18,107 nucleotides of DNA from Butyrivibrio sp. (GCF_024699075.1 NZ_JAILQF010000182.1:1-18107), one strand, 5' to 3'. Positions 1 to 7,385 are shown, counted from the stretch's first letter. The notes: generated by a model from the sequence alone, not told the origin. Made by a program: numbers and translations.

Positions 1-79
1 AATCATATGAGCCCATTCCGCTAAGGTACTCATTTACTCTATCAATCATCCATTCTACGGAATGTTTCCTTTTAGCCAT
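1..79 (-). CDS. N-terminus of IS3-type transposase OrfA (cut by window edge)
   Basis: An open frame runs from an ATG at 79 leftwards off the window, giving 26 residues that begin MAKRKHSVEW and continue through a helix with the pattern MIDRVNEYLSG. A strong AGGGGG-type ribosome binding site lies about 6 bases before the ATG. The basic start followed by a helix-turn-helix-like segment resembles the first reading frame (OrfA) of IS3-family insertion sequences, whose product binds the element's ends. Family assignment rests on this short piece and its position next to an inverted repeat, so it is tentative. It points away from cheV, so only the upstream end of the element reaches into this window. 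Confidence 0.5.
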   Translation of the reverse strand, partial: MAKRKHSVEWMIDRVNEYLSGMGSYD

Positions 80-87
80 AAAAAATC

Positions 88-131
88 CCCCTAAAGGAGA
101 CTTTGGTTATTTCCATTGTCTACTTTAGGGG
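88..131. repeat. Inverted repeat at the presumed IS end
   Basis: CCCCTAAAGGAGAC (88-101) and GTCTACTTTAGGGG (118-131) are inverted copies matching at 13 of 14 bases around a 16-base loop. The inner arm overlaps the ribosome binding site of the transposase start, so a transcript entering from outside could fold and hide that site, as is known for several insertion sequences. The outer arm probably lies at or near the element's end. The exact boundary and target duplication cannot be set from one end. Confidence 0.5.
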
Positions 132-264
132 AATCATATCATTGCGAGTTTATCTTCTTTTTCTTATGAGTATGTAATATATGATCTAAATGCTTCTAAT
201 TTATTTCCTATAATCATCCGATATCTTTTATGTAAAATTGTCATAAAAATATTTATTTTTAGCC

Positions 265-294
265 TTAAGTTATGAGATTCTAATCCGATATAAT
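265..294 (+). promoter_or_regulatory. Candidate sigma-28 (FliA/SigD-type) promoter of cheV
   Basis: TCCGATAT at 284-291 matches the SigD -10 consensus GCCGATAT at 7 of 8 bases, with TTAA at 265-268 in the -35 place 15 bases upstream. A perfect TATAAT (289-294) overlaps it, so a sigma-A promoter using the same spot is also possible, though no good TTGACA lies upstream. Sigma-28 control fits a chemotaxis gene. Predicted RNA start is near 298. Confidence 0.5.
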
Positions 295-331
295 AACTGA
301 GCCATTATTTATTTCATTGCGAGGTGATAAG

Positions 332-1234
332 ATGGAAAGTAAAATTCTGTTGGAAAATGGTACTAATGAGCTGGAGGTTTTGGAATTTAAAATCGACGAT
401 CACTGTTATGGAATAAACGTTGCCAAGATAAAAGAAATTATTACTTATCAGGAAGTAACGCCTGTTCCTAATGCACATCCAAGTATTGAAGGTATATTTA
501 TGCCGCGTGATATGATGATCACTGCAATAGACCTTCGTAATTGTTTGCAGAGAGGAACATCAAAACCTGGTGGTCTTTTCATAGTTACTAACTTCAATAA
601 GTTGGATATAGCATTTCATGTTGATTCTGTAATCGGAATTCATCGTGTATCCTGGGCTGATATTATTAAACCCAATGCTACAATTTCTACAGCTGAACAG
701 AGTATTTCCACAGGTATAATTAAATTTGAAGATCGTCTTATCATTATTCTTGACTTTGAGAAGATTGTATCTGATATTAATCCTAATACTGGTCTTAATA
801 TGGATCAGATCAAGGATATTGGACCTCGTACGAGAACTGATGTACCTATTGTTCTTGCGGAAGACTCTCAGCTTCTTAATAAGCTCATTGTTGATGCTCT
901 TAATAAGGCAGGATATTCAAATGTAAGACACTTTGAAAATGGTAAGCTTGCATATGACTATATACAGGAGCTTAAGAAGAGAGAAAAGCTTGAACAGGTT
1001 AAATGTATCATTACTGACGTAGAGATGCCTATCATGGATGGTCATCGTCTTACTAAGCTTATTAAGAGTGATGATTCTACTAAAGATATTCCTCTTATCA
1101 TTTTCTCATCACTTGTTAATGAAGAGATGAGAAGAAAGGGCGAATCTCTTGGAGCTGACAGACAGCTTTCAAAGCCTGAAATCGGTAATCTTGTTTCTGT
1201 TATAGATGAGCTCGTTCAGATTTCAGACGAGTAA
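332..1234 (+). CDS. cheV: CheV chemotaxis adaptor (CheW domain + receiver domain)
   Basis: The 300-residue protein joins a CheW-like SH3 domain (about residues 14-148) to a response-regulator receiver (about 172-297), the CheV layout. CheV couples chemoreceptors to the CheA kinase, and phosphorylation of its receiver tunes adaptation. The receiver keeps the acidic pair E177/D178, the phospho-acceptor D229 in ITDVEMP, S259/S260 and K281, so it should be phosphorylatable. I choose the ATG at 332 because GAGGTGAT (321-328) sits just ahead of it; a TTG at 317 in frame would place that binding site inside the gene. The gene stands alone with its own terminator, and a sigma-28-like promoter lies upstream. 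No other chemotaxis gene of known family is in the window. Confidence 0.93.
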   Translation: MESKILLENGTNELEVLEFKIDDHCYGINVAKIKEIITYQEVTPVPNAHPSIEGIFMPRDMMITAIDLRNCLQRGTSKPGGLFIVTNFNKLDIAFHVDSVIGIHRVSWADIIKPNATISTAEQSISTGIIKFEDRLIIILDFEKIVSDINPNTGLNMDQIKDIGPRTRTDVPIVLAEDSQLLNKLIVDALNKAGYSNVRHFENGKLAYDYIQELKKREKLEQVKCIITDVEMPIMDGHRLTKLIKSDDSTKDIPLIIFSSLVNEEMRRKGESLGADRQLSKPEIGNLVSVIDELVQISDE

Positions 1235-1256
1235 ATATTATTAGTATATAGGTTTT

Positions 1257-1315
1257 AACTCCCTTTGCAGGTGCAGGTATGATGATTACCTGATATTTTA
1301 CAAAGGGAGTTTTTA
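1257..1315 (+). terminator. Rho-independent terminator of cheV
   Basis: AACTCCCTTTG (1257-1267) pairs perfectly with CAAAGGGAGTT (1301-1311), followed by a T run. The loop holds a smaller hairpin, CAGGTA (1274-1279) with TACCTG (1287-1292), so the terminator is branched or stacked. Confidence 0.85.
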
Positions 1316-1317
1316 AT

Positions 1318-1347
1318 TTGCAGCCTATGTTATAACTGATTTATAAT
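1318..1347 (+). promoter_or_regulatory. Candidate sigma-A promoter of the 1388-7106 gene group
   Basis: A perfect TATAAT lies at 1342-1347, about 40 bases before the next start. The only -35 candidate at a workable distance (18 bases) is TTGCAG at 1318-1323, a weak match. Its place just after the cheV terminator supports a new transcript starting here. Confidence 0.4.
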
Positions 1348-1387
1348 ACATTTGCGCAATAAATACTAATAAAAAAAGAGGTTTTAT

Positions 1388-2179
1388 ATGGATAATATAC
1401 TTTCAGCTTCACTTGACCAGACTAAAAAGGTTTTGATAGGACTTGGAGAGGAGTGGTCCTATAATTATAAAAATATTACAAATGATATAGCCTATAAAAA
1501 TCTGATAGATCAGGCTAAAAACGGTTATGACTGGCTTATTCCTTATATCGAATATCATTATATGAAAAACCATGAGGATCCAAGAAAAGAATATTTTAAG
1601 AAGCTTTCTGATCTTATAAAAGATAAAGATTATTATATTATTTCTACTATATATGATTATTCTGATCCTGATAATTTTTTTGACCATGATAAAATGGTCT
1701 TTCCTTGCGGTAATATTGAATTTCTTCAACAAAAGCATAATGCAAACGGGGAACTTATAAAAGTAGATGATTCAAATGATATATCTGCTTTAATGCTACA
1801 AATAGATAATATACTAAAAAATAATGGGAAACTCTCCGAAATAAATAAAGTAATATATAGTGATGATGAGATGATTTTCAATCAAAAACGTCGCGAATGG
1901 CTAGGTGAGCAGTATAACGAAAAAGCTTATCTGCCAAAGTGGAGTGATTATCAGAACTGGCTGTCAGGAACATTGTCGGAGGATCTGCTTATTCTGGAAC
2001 TTGGTGTAGGACTGGAATATCCGACTGTTATTCGTTTCCCGTTTGAAAAGATAGCATTTATCAATAATAAGGCATATATGATTCGTGTTCATGAAAAACT
2101 GTTTCAGTTGCCTGGTCATATAGTTAAGAAAGCGGTATCTGTACAAAGCAATTCGATGGATTACATAAAAGAAGCATGA
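1388..2179 (+). CDS. Degenerate SIR2 (sirtuin)-like protein, function unknown
   Basis: A 263-residue soluble protein with no signal peptide or membrane segment. AGAGG (1377-1381) precedes the ATG. Two stretches resemble Firmicute SIR2-family proteins: residues 82-113 (YYIISTIYDYSDPDNFF then FPCGNIEFLQ), where sirtuins have the TTNVD-type strand, and 201-241 (LILELGVG then YPTVIRFPF), like the ELGVGxxTPxxIxxPF segment I recall from that family. The cysteine pairs that bind zinc in typical sirtuins are missing; only C107 remains. The aspartate of TIYD (D90) stays where sirtuins have NVD, but the usual Asn is gone. NAD-dependent deacylation therefore cannot be assumed. It ends 7 bases before the repeat-rich protein gene, so the two are probably co-translated. 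The family call comes from memory of motifs, not from a search. Confidence 0.5.
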   Translation: MDNILSASLDQTKKVLIGLGEEWSYNYKNITNDIAYKNLIDQAKNGYDWLIPYIEYHYMKNHEDPRKEYFKKLSDLIKDKDYYIISTIYDYSDPDNFFDHDKMVFPCGNIEFLQQKHNANGELIKVDDSNDISALMLQIDNILKNNGKLSEINKVIYSDDEMIFNQKRREWLGEQYNEKAYLPKWSDYQNWLSGTLSEDLLILELGVGLEYPTVIRFPFEKIAFINNKAYMIRVHEKLFQLPGHIVKKAVSVQSNSMDYIKEA

Positions 2180-2186
2180 GGACATT

Positions 2187-4988
2187 ATGGCATCGATTGA
2201 TAACAAAAATGAAATTGATGCATTATCAAGATTGGCTGGTAAAGTACCCGCCGAATCTTCTGATGCTCAAAATGAAATCGATGTTGATAATGAAGACTTG
2301 CAGGAAATCAATAAGCTGTTAGGTCATGTTGACAGAGGTGAGATTATTGATCCGAAACTCATGCAGGTTGCAGAGAATTACAAAGCTGCAGAAGTTTCTA
2401 GTGCTAATATTCCTCAGTACACTGTGGGGCAGGAATCACCAGATTTTTTTGACGATGATGAAGAAGAACAGGATCTTGATGAAGCTATAGCAGCTGCTGA
2501 AGAAGCAATGATGAAAATGGAACAAGAGCCTGCAACAGAAGAAACACAAGAAGAGATACAAAAGGAGCCTGCAACAGAAGAAATACAAGAAGAGATACAA
2601 GAGGAGCCTGTAACAGAAGAAACACAAGAGGAATTACAGGAAGAACCTTTAACAGAAGAAACACAAGATAAATTGCAGGAAGAGCCTGTTACAGATACAG
2701 CAACAGAAGATGTTCAAGAAGATACTGAAAATGATGAAGATTCTGAAAATGTCAGGTTGGAAACAGTTGAAGATATTTCAGTTACATCTGCAACAATAGA
2801 AGCTCAATCAGAAGAACCTGAATCAGATGAAACTCCTGAAACGGAGGAAGGTGCACCCATGGCTGATAATAATGTACCAGAAGTGCCAACTGCATCGGAT
2901 GATCCTAATAAGAAGCTGTCACCTGAAGAGATAGCAGCTATGTTTGCTGCGGTCGGAGGTGGAGAAGGTGAGTCTGAACCTGAACCTTCAAGTGAGCCTG
3001 CAGCTCCTGAACCTTCAGATGATCCTAATAAGAAGCTGTCACCTGAAGAGATAGCAGCTATGTTTGCTGCGGCCGGAGGTGGAGAAGGCGAGTCTGAACC
3101 TGAACCTTCAAGTGAGCCTGAACCTTCAAGTGAGCCTGCAGCTTCTGAACCTTCAGATGATCCTAATAAACAGCTATCTCCTGATGAGATTGCAGCAATG
3201 TTTGCAGCAGCGGGCGGCGAAGAAGAAGCATCAAATGATGATTCTTCTGACGATGCAGTAAAAGAAGAAACTTCTGATGAACCTTCTGCTGACGATATTC
3301 TAAAATCAATGCAACCAGCGGATGACGATCCTAACAGGGCTCTTAGTTCTGACGAGATCGCTGCAATGTTCGCTGCTGCAGATGGTGGAGATGATGCACC
3401 TGCTCAAGAGAGTGAAGCGCAGGAAGATTCAGAAGAGGAAATATCTATAGAAGAACCTTCTGAAGAATCTGAAGGAGAGGAATCTAAGGAACCGGAAGCT
3501 GATAATGCTGGAGATGAACCAGGAGAGGCTGAAACAGAAAATGCTGAAGAGGCTGATTCAGCAGAGAATACTGAAGAAACAGCTGATGAATCTTCGGAAG
3601 AGAATACAGCCGATGAACTATCTCTTGATGATATAGAAGAACCTGCAGAAGGTGAAGATAGTAGCGGCGAAGAAAAAGCAGAAGATACTATAGAAGATAG
3701 CGTGGATGAAGATCTTGATTCTCTAATGGATTCACTTGGAAGTGATGATATGGATTCTTTAGAGAATGCTGATAAAGAAGCATCAGCTGATCAGGGAGAA
3801 GATCTTAATATAGAAGAAACGCCTGAAAGCGGAGGCGATGAATCAGGCTTGGATGAGCCTTCAGGTGGAGGCGATGAACTTAGTCTGGATGAGCCAGCTG
3901 GCGAAAGCAGTGACCTTAATCTTGAAGAAGAGGATGGAGGCGATGATCTTATGTCGCTTTCTGAAGAGGGTGCTGAATCTGAAGAAGCTCCTGATGAGGA
4001 AGAAGAGCCTGTTCCATCAAGTGATGAACTTGATGATATGGAGCTTGAGGCTAAGGATGCCAAGGGCAAAAAAGGTAAGAAGCCGGCTAAAGAGAAAAAG
4101 GCTAAAGAAGATGGTGGAGAAAAGAAAGGATTTTTTGCCAAGATTCTTTCAGCTCTTTTCAAAGATGAAGATGAAGAAGCAACTGCAAATGGAAATGTTG
4201 AGAATGATGAACTTGCGTCGCTTACAGATGAAAATCAGGCCGTCCTTAATGAAGTAGACGAAGACAAGAAGGGCAAAAAGAAAAAGAAGGAAAAAGAGCC
4301 TAAGCCAAAGAAGGAAAAGAAGCCTGCAAAGAAAAAAGAAAAGAAACCAAAGCAGCCTAAACAGCCAAAACCAAAGAAAGAAAAGAAACCAAAGAAACCT
4401 GAAGGACCACCACCAAAACCGATTCCGCCTAGAAAGTTCATTTTGGCCTTCCTTTTGGTATTACCAATTGGAATATTGTGCGCAATTCCGGCATACACTA
4501 TACCGGGAAGTGCATTACATGATGAAGCGCAGCAGGCATTCCTTAGCGGTGATTACTTAACTGCATATAAAGATTATTATAGCTTATATCGCGAAGGTAA
4601 GCTTTCTGAAGATGATCAGATCCTTTATTGGAAGGCAAGATATATCTCTCAGATGAGACATTATTATGATCAGTATGAAGTGTTCGCATCTATGGGACTT
4701 ACCGTCGAAGCCTTGAATGCACTTGTAAAAGGTGTCGATCAGTATGATGATATCATGGATGATGCAGCAAGGCTCAAGGAATTGGAACTTGAATATAAAC
4801 CTGATTCAACACCGGATTCTTTGGTTGAAACTGAAGTCAATATAGCGTACTATAATATACAATCGGCGCTTGAGAGTGAATATGGCCTTACAATGGATGA
4901 AGTATATGAACTTATTGGTATAGAAAAGTCTACTGAATATACCAAGCAGCTTCAGATTATATGCGGCCTTAGAGCAGCGCCAGAGTAG
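2187..4988 (+). CDS. Giant acidic repeat protein with one membrane helix and a C-terminal TPR-like domain
   Basis: I do not recognise this 933-residue protein as a named family. Layout: residues 1-85 mixed and probably folded; about 87-665 dominated by Glu, Asp, Ser, Pro and Ala; about 690-749 very rich in Lys and Pro; a membrane helix at about 751-772 (FILAFLLVLPIGILCAIPAY); then about 160 folded residues, whose start (AQQAFLSGDYLTAYKDYYSLY) looks like a TPR repeat. The Lys-rich segment before the helix predicts a cytoplasmic N-terminal part and an outside C-terminal domain. Within the acidic part are four or five 13-residue repeats (114-178) and four copies of DDPNKxLSPEEIAAMFAA (starting at 237, 277, 323 and 379). 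The motif resembles the LSQxEIDALL docking motif of FliM/FliN. GAGGA at 2178-2182 serves the ATG. It may act as a membrane-anchored scaffold; that is inference. Confidence 0.75.
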   Translation: MASIDNKNEIDALSRLAGKVPAESSDAQNEIDVDNEDLQEINKLLGHVDRGEIIDPKLMQVAENYKAAEVSSANIPQYTVGQESPDFFDDDEEEQDLDEAIAAAEEAMMKMEQEPATEETQEEIQKEPATEEIQEEIQEEPVTEETQEELQEEPLTEETQDKLQEEPVTDTATEDVQEDTENDEDSENVRLETVEDISVTSATIEAQSEEPESDETPETEEGAPMADNNVPEVPTASDDPNKKLSPEEIAAMFAAVGGGEGESEPEPSSEPAAPEPSDDPNKKLSPEEIAAMFAAAGGGEGESEPEPSSEPEPSSEPAASEPSDDPNKQLSPDEIAAMFAAAGGEEEASNDDSSDDAVKEETSDEPSADDILKSMQPADDDPNRALSSDEIAAMFAAADGGDDAPAQESEAQEDSEEEISIEEPSEESEGEESKEPEADNAGDEPGEAETENAEEADSAENTEETADESSEENTADELSLDDIEEPAEGEDSSGEEKAEDTIEDSVDEDLDSLMDSLGSDDMDSLENADKEASADQGEDLNIEETPESGGDESGLDEPSGGGDELSLDEPAGESSDLNLEEEDGGDDLMSLSEEGAESEEAPDEEEEPVPSSDELDDMELEAKDAKGKKGKKPAKEKKAKEDGGEKKGFFAKILSALFKDEDEEATANGNVENDELASLTDENQAVLNEVDEDKKGKKKKKEKEPKPKKEKKPAKKKEKKPKQPKQPKPKKEKKPKKPEGPPPKPIPPRKFILAFLLVLPIGILCAIPAYTIPGSALHDEAQQAFLSGDYLTAYKDYYSLYREGKLSEDDQILYWKARYISQMRHYYDQYEVFASMGLTVEALNALVKGVDQYDDIMDDAARLKELELEYKPDSTPDSLVETEVNIAYYNIQSALESEYGLTMDEVYELIGIEKSTEYTKQLQIICGLRAAPE
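2526..2720 (+). repeat. 39-bp tandem repeats inside the acidic protein gene
   Basis: Four in-frame 39-base units (2526-2564, 2565-2603, 2604-2642, 2643-2681) plus a degenerate fifth (2682-2720) encode 13-residue copies of the type EPxTEETQEExQE. The first two differ at only a few bases, and divergence grows towards the 3' side, which suggests stepwise expansion by slippage or unequal exchange. Confidence 0.85.
2895..3380 (+). repeat. EIAAMF motif repeats inside the acidic protein gene
   Basis: Four copies of a motif ending LS(P/S)(E/D)EIAAMFAA begin at 2895, 3015, 3153 and 3321. The first two units are a nearly identical 120-base tandem duplication, with three base changes plus an 18-base insertion that itself repeats the EPSSEP codons. 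The third and fourth are older copies: protein conserved, codons changed. That pattern points to selection on the peptide motif. Confidence 0.85.
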
Positions 4989-5020
4989 CAGATGTATATG
5001 CAAAATGGGAGGATGAATTT

Positions 5021-5626
5021 TTGGTCGCTATATTGGATTATGATGCCGGAAATATCAAAAGTGTTGAAAAGGCATTTAAATTTCTTGGTGCTGATGTTGT
5101 AACTACGAGAGATGAGGCAGAGATTGCCAGAGCAGATCATGTTGTTTTGCCCGGAGTAGGTGCTTTTGGCGATGCAATGTCTAAACTTAATGAATACAAA
5201 CTTGTGGATGTTATTAAAAAGACTGTAAAGTCAGACGTCCCTTTTATCGGAATATGCCTAGGCCTTCAGCTTATGTTCGATTCAAGTGAGGAATCGGAAG
5301 GAGTTGATGGTCTGGGTATTTTTCGTGGAAAAATAAGAAGAATTCCGCAAGCAAATGGTCTTAAGATACCTCAGATTGGATGGAATGATCTTACTTATGC
5401 CAAAAAAGGTCGCTTGTTTGAAGGTGTACCGGAACATTCTTTCGTATACTTTGTTCATTCATATTATCTTGATGCTATGGACAAGGATATTGTAACTGCA
5501 ACAACAGATTATGGTGTTAAGGTAGAAGCTTCTGTTGAAAAAGGAAACGTCTTTGCATGTCAGTTTCATCCGGAAAAGAGCTCAGAAGTTGGAATGCAGA
5601 TTTTAAAGAATTTTCTGGAGGTATAA
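5021..5626 (+). CDS. hisH: Imidazole glycerol phosphate synthase, glutaminase subunit HisH
   Basis: This 201-residue class I glutamine amidotransferase releases ammonia from glutamine for HisF in the fifth step of histidine synthesis. The catalytic triad is visible: C79 in [10 protein letters not shown]183 and E185 in QFHPEKSS. The PGVGAFG loop (44-50) forms the usual oxyanion region. Length is normal for the family. The start is TTG at 5021: GGGAGGA (5007-5013) sits 7 bases upstream and a stop codon in frame lies just before it, so no earlier start exists. It follows the acidic repeat protein by 32 bases and precedes hisF by 3 bases, so HisH and HisF are made together as partners. No other his genes are in the window. 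Confidence 0.95.
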   Translation: MVAILDYDAGNIKSVEKAFKFLGADVVTTRDEAEIARADHVVLPGVGAFGDAMSKLNEYKLVDVIKKTVKSDVPFIGICLGLQLMFDSSEESEGVDGLGIFRGKIRRIPQANGLKIPQIGWNDLTYAKKGRLFEGVPEHSFVYFVHSYYLDAMDKDIVTATTDYGVKVEASVEKGNVFACQFHPEKSSEVGMQILKNFLEV

Positions 5627-5629
5627 GAT

Positions 5630-6391
5630 ATGCTGACTAAAAGAATAATACCATGTCTTGATGTAAAAGACGGAAGAGTTGTTAAGGGAATAAATTTTGT
5701 AGAGCTGAGAGATGCCGGAGATCCGGTGTCTGTAGGAGAAGCATATAGTAAAGCTGGTGCAGATGAGCTTGTCTTTCTGGATATAACTGCTACATCTGAT
5801 GCCAGAGAGACTGTGGTTGATATGGTCAGAAAGGTTGCAGAAAGAGTATTCATTCCTTTTACTGTTGGAGGAGGAATAAGAACAGTAGAGGATATGAAAG
5901 CTATTTTGAGAGAAGGTGCAGATAAATGCGCTGTTAACTCAGCTGCTATAAACAGACCCGAGCTTATATCAGAAGGTGCCGACAAATTCGGAAGTCAGTG
6001 CGTCGTTGTAGCAATTGATGCCAGAAAAAGAGAAGATGGCAGCGGCTGGAATGTTTATAAAAACGGTGGCCGTATAGATACGGGACTAGATGCAATAGAA
6101 TGGGCCATAAAGGCTGATAAGCTTGGTGCCGGAGAAATACTTCTAACAAGTATGGATGGTGATGGAACCAAGGCCGGATACGATATTGAGCTTACAAGAA
6201 AAATCGCTGATGCAGTAAGTATACCGGTTATAGCGTCAGGTGGTGCAGGTACTAAAGAGCATTTCTATGAAGCTTTGACGAAGGGCGGCGCTGATGCAGC
6301 TCTTGCAGCATCTCTTTTTCATTATAAGGAACTTGAGATAAATGAAGTCAAAGAATATCTTAAGGAAAAAAATGTTCCTGTAAGAATATAA
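5630..6391 (+). CDS. hisF: Imidazole glycerol phosphate synthase, cyclase subunit HisF
   Basis: This 253-residue TIM-barrel enzyme joins HisH-derived ammonia to PRFAR, giving imidazole glycerol phosphate and AICAR, the latter linking histidine to purine synthesis. Both catalytic aspartates are present: D11 in [10 protein letters not shown] and D130 in VVAIDARK. The phosphate-binding loops appear as VGGGIR (79-84) and the SGGAG segment near residue 203. Length is typical. The ATG at 5630 follows the hisH stop by three bases, with GGAGG at the end of hisH serving as the binding site, so translation is probably coupled. The next gene (ung) starts 37 bases later without a visible terminator. Confidence 0.97.
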   Translation: MLTKRIIPCLDVKDGRVVKGINFVELRDAGDPVSVGEAYSKAGADELVFLDITATSDARETVVDMVRKVAERVFIPFTVGGGIRTVEDMKAILREGADKCAVNSAAINRPELISEGADKFGSQCVVVAIDARKREDGSGWNVYKNGGRIDTGLDAIEWAIKADKLGAGEILLTSMDGDGTKAGYDIELTRKIADAVSIPVIASGGAGTKEHFYEALTKGGADAALAASLFHYKELEINEVKEYLKEKNVPVRI

Positions 6392-6428
6392 ATTTTTTTA
6401 TACTAATAGAATAACAGAGGACTAGAAA

Positions 6429-7106
6429 ATGGGATCAATCACAGGAGACTGGGCTAAAGCTATTGGAGATGAGTTCAGGAAACCTTACTATACTGATTTA
6501 TACAAATTTATAAAAGAAGAATATTCTACACATGTAATTTATCCGCCATCAGAAGATATCTTCAATGCGCTACATCTTACGAATCTTCATGATGTAAAGG
6601 TGGTTATATTAGGACAGGATCCTTATCACGAACCTGGGCAGGCGCACGGATTGTGCTTTTCAGTAAGGCCTGAAGTTGATATCCCTCCGTCACTTGTTAA
6701 TATCTACAAAGAACTTCATGATGATCTTGGTTGTAAGATTCCGGATAATGGATATCTTGTTCATTGGGCAGAACAGGGAGTATTGCTTCTTAACACTCTG
6801 CTTACTGTAAGAGCTCATCAGGCTTTTTCTCATAAAGGAAAAGGATGGGAAAACTTTACAGATGCTATTATAAGAGCAGTCAACAAGGAAGACAGGCCAA
6901 TTGTCTATATGTTATGGGGAAGCCCTGCACAGAAGAAGGCAGAGATGCTTGATAATCCTAAGCATCTTATATTAAAAGCGCCTCATCCAAGTCCTTTATC
7001 TGCTTATAGAGGATTTTTTGGCTGTAAGCATTTTAGCCAGTGCAATGAATTTCTTGAAAGCCATGGTATTGAGAAGATAGACTGGCAGATACCTGATAAA
7101 GAGTGA
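6429..7106 (+). CDS. ung: Uracil-DNA glycosylase, family 1
   Basis: This 225-residue enzyme removes uracil from DNA as the first step of base excision repair. The water-activating loop GQDPYH (62-67, catalytic D64), the uracil-binding asparagine in LLLNTLLTV (N122) and the DNA-intercalation loop HPSPLSAYRG (H186) are all intact. Length is normal. The ATG at 6429 has AGAGGA (6416-6421) seven bases upstream. It probably shares a transcript with hisF, though the 37-base gap could hide a weak promoter. The last codons, including the stop, belong to a 23-base segment repeated 90 bases downstream. Confidence 0.97.
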   Translation: MGSITGDWAKAIGDEFRKPYYTDLYKFIKEEYSTHVIYPPSEDIFNALHLTNLHDVKVVILGQDPYHEPGQAHGLCFSVRPEVDIPPSLVNIYKELHDDLGCKIPDNGYLVHWAEQGVLLLNTLLTVRAHQAFSHKGKGWENFTDAIIRAVNKEDRPIVYMLWGSPAQKKAEMLDNPKHLILKAPHPSPLSAYRGFFGCKHFSQCNEFLESHGIEKIDWQIPDKE

Positions 7107-7196
7107 TGATGTTGAACTACAAAGGGTGAATAATCATCAGATAATGAGTGAAGAAGTTAACTGACAATTGTCAGGCAGATAACTGACAAAGAGTGA
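7084..7196 (+). repeat. Duplicated 3' tail of ung
   Basis: The 23 bases at 7084-7106 (last codons and stop of ung, starting GGCAGATACC) recur at 7174-7196 (starting GGCAGATAAC) with 21 identical positions. A shorter third relative lies between them, CAGATAATGAGTGA near 7138-7151. The copies are non-coding. Confidence 0.6.
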
Positions 7197-7230
7197 AATT
7201 GCTGCCTGACTAAATGTAAAGCAGTTATCT
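7161..7230 (+). other. Overlapping inverted repeats downstream of ung (pseudoknot-like)
   Basis: CTGACAATTGTCAG (7161-7174) is a perfect palindrome. GTCAGGCAG (7170-7178) pairs with CTGCCTGAC (7202-7210), and AGATAACTG (7177-7185) pairs with CAGTTATCT (7222-7230). The two long stems cross, so an RNA here would form either an H-type pseudoknot or mutually exclusive hairpins. TCTTTTATT follows shortly after 7236, so a termination role for ung is possible. No lysine riboswitch signature was found between ung and lysA. Confidence 0.45.
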
Positions 7231-7316
7231 TATCAGTCTTTTATTACTCCACTACAAATTTAATCAATTTAAAAAACTTATTTTAAACTCTGTACAAGTG
7301 CGATGATTTATGGTAC

Positions 7317-7358
7317 TTTACTAGAGTAAACGGTCAAATTGTATACAAAGATACAATT
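7317..7358. promoter_or_regulatory. Operator-like palindromes upstream of lysA
   Basis: Two inverted repeats lie just before lysA: TTTACT-AG-AGTAAA (7317-7330) and AATTGTAT-ACAAAG-ATACAATT (7337-7358, perfect 8-base arms). The second ends 27 bases before the ATG. Either could bind a dimeric repressor or fold in the leader. The promoter itself is not clear. Confidence 0.35.
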
Positions 7359-7385
7359 ACACAAATAGAAAGGCATGATTTTTAT

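Noticed and set aside
317..331. TTG at 317 as start of cheV
   Set aside because: It would place the strong GAGGTGAT binding site inside the gene; the ATG at 332 fits that site.
2526..3380. CRISPR-like regular repeats
   Set aside because: The repeats are in frame, have no unique spacers and sit inside one long coding region.
3791..4162. 123-residue open frame on the minus strand
   Set aside because: Ser-rich mirror of Glu/Asp/Lys codons of the acidic protein, with no binding site of its own.
7107..7385. Lysine riboswitch before lysA
   Set aside because: The conserved L-box core segments were not found in the spacer.
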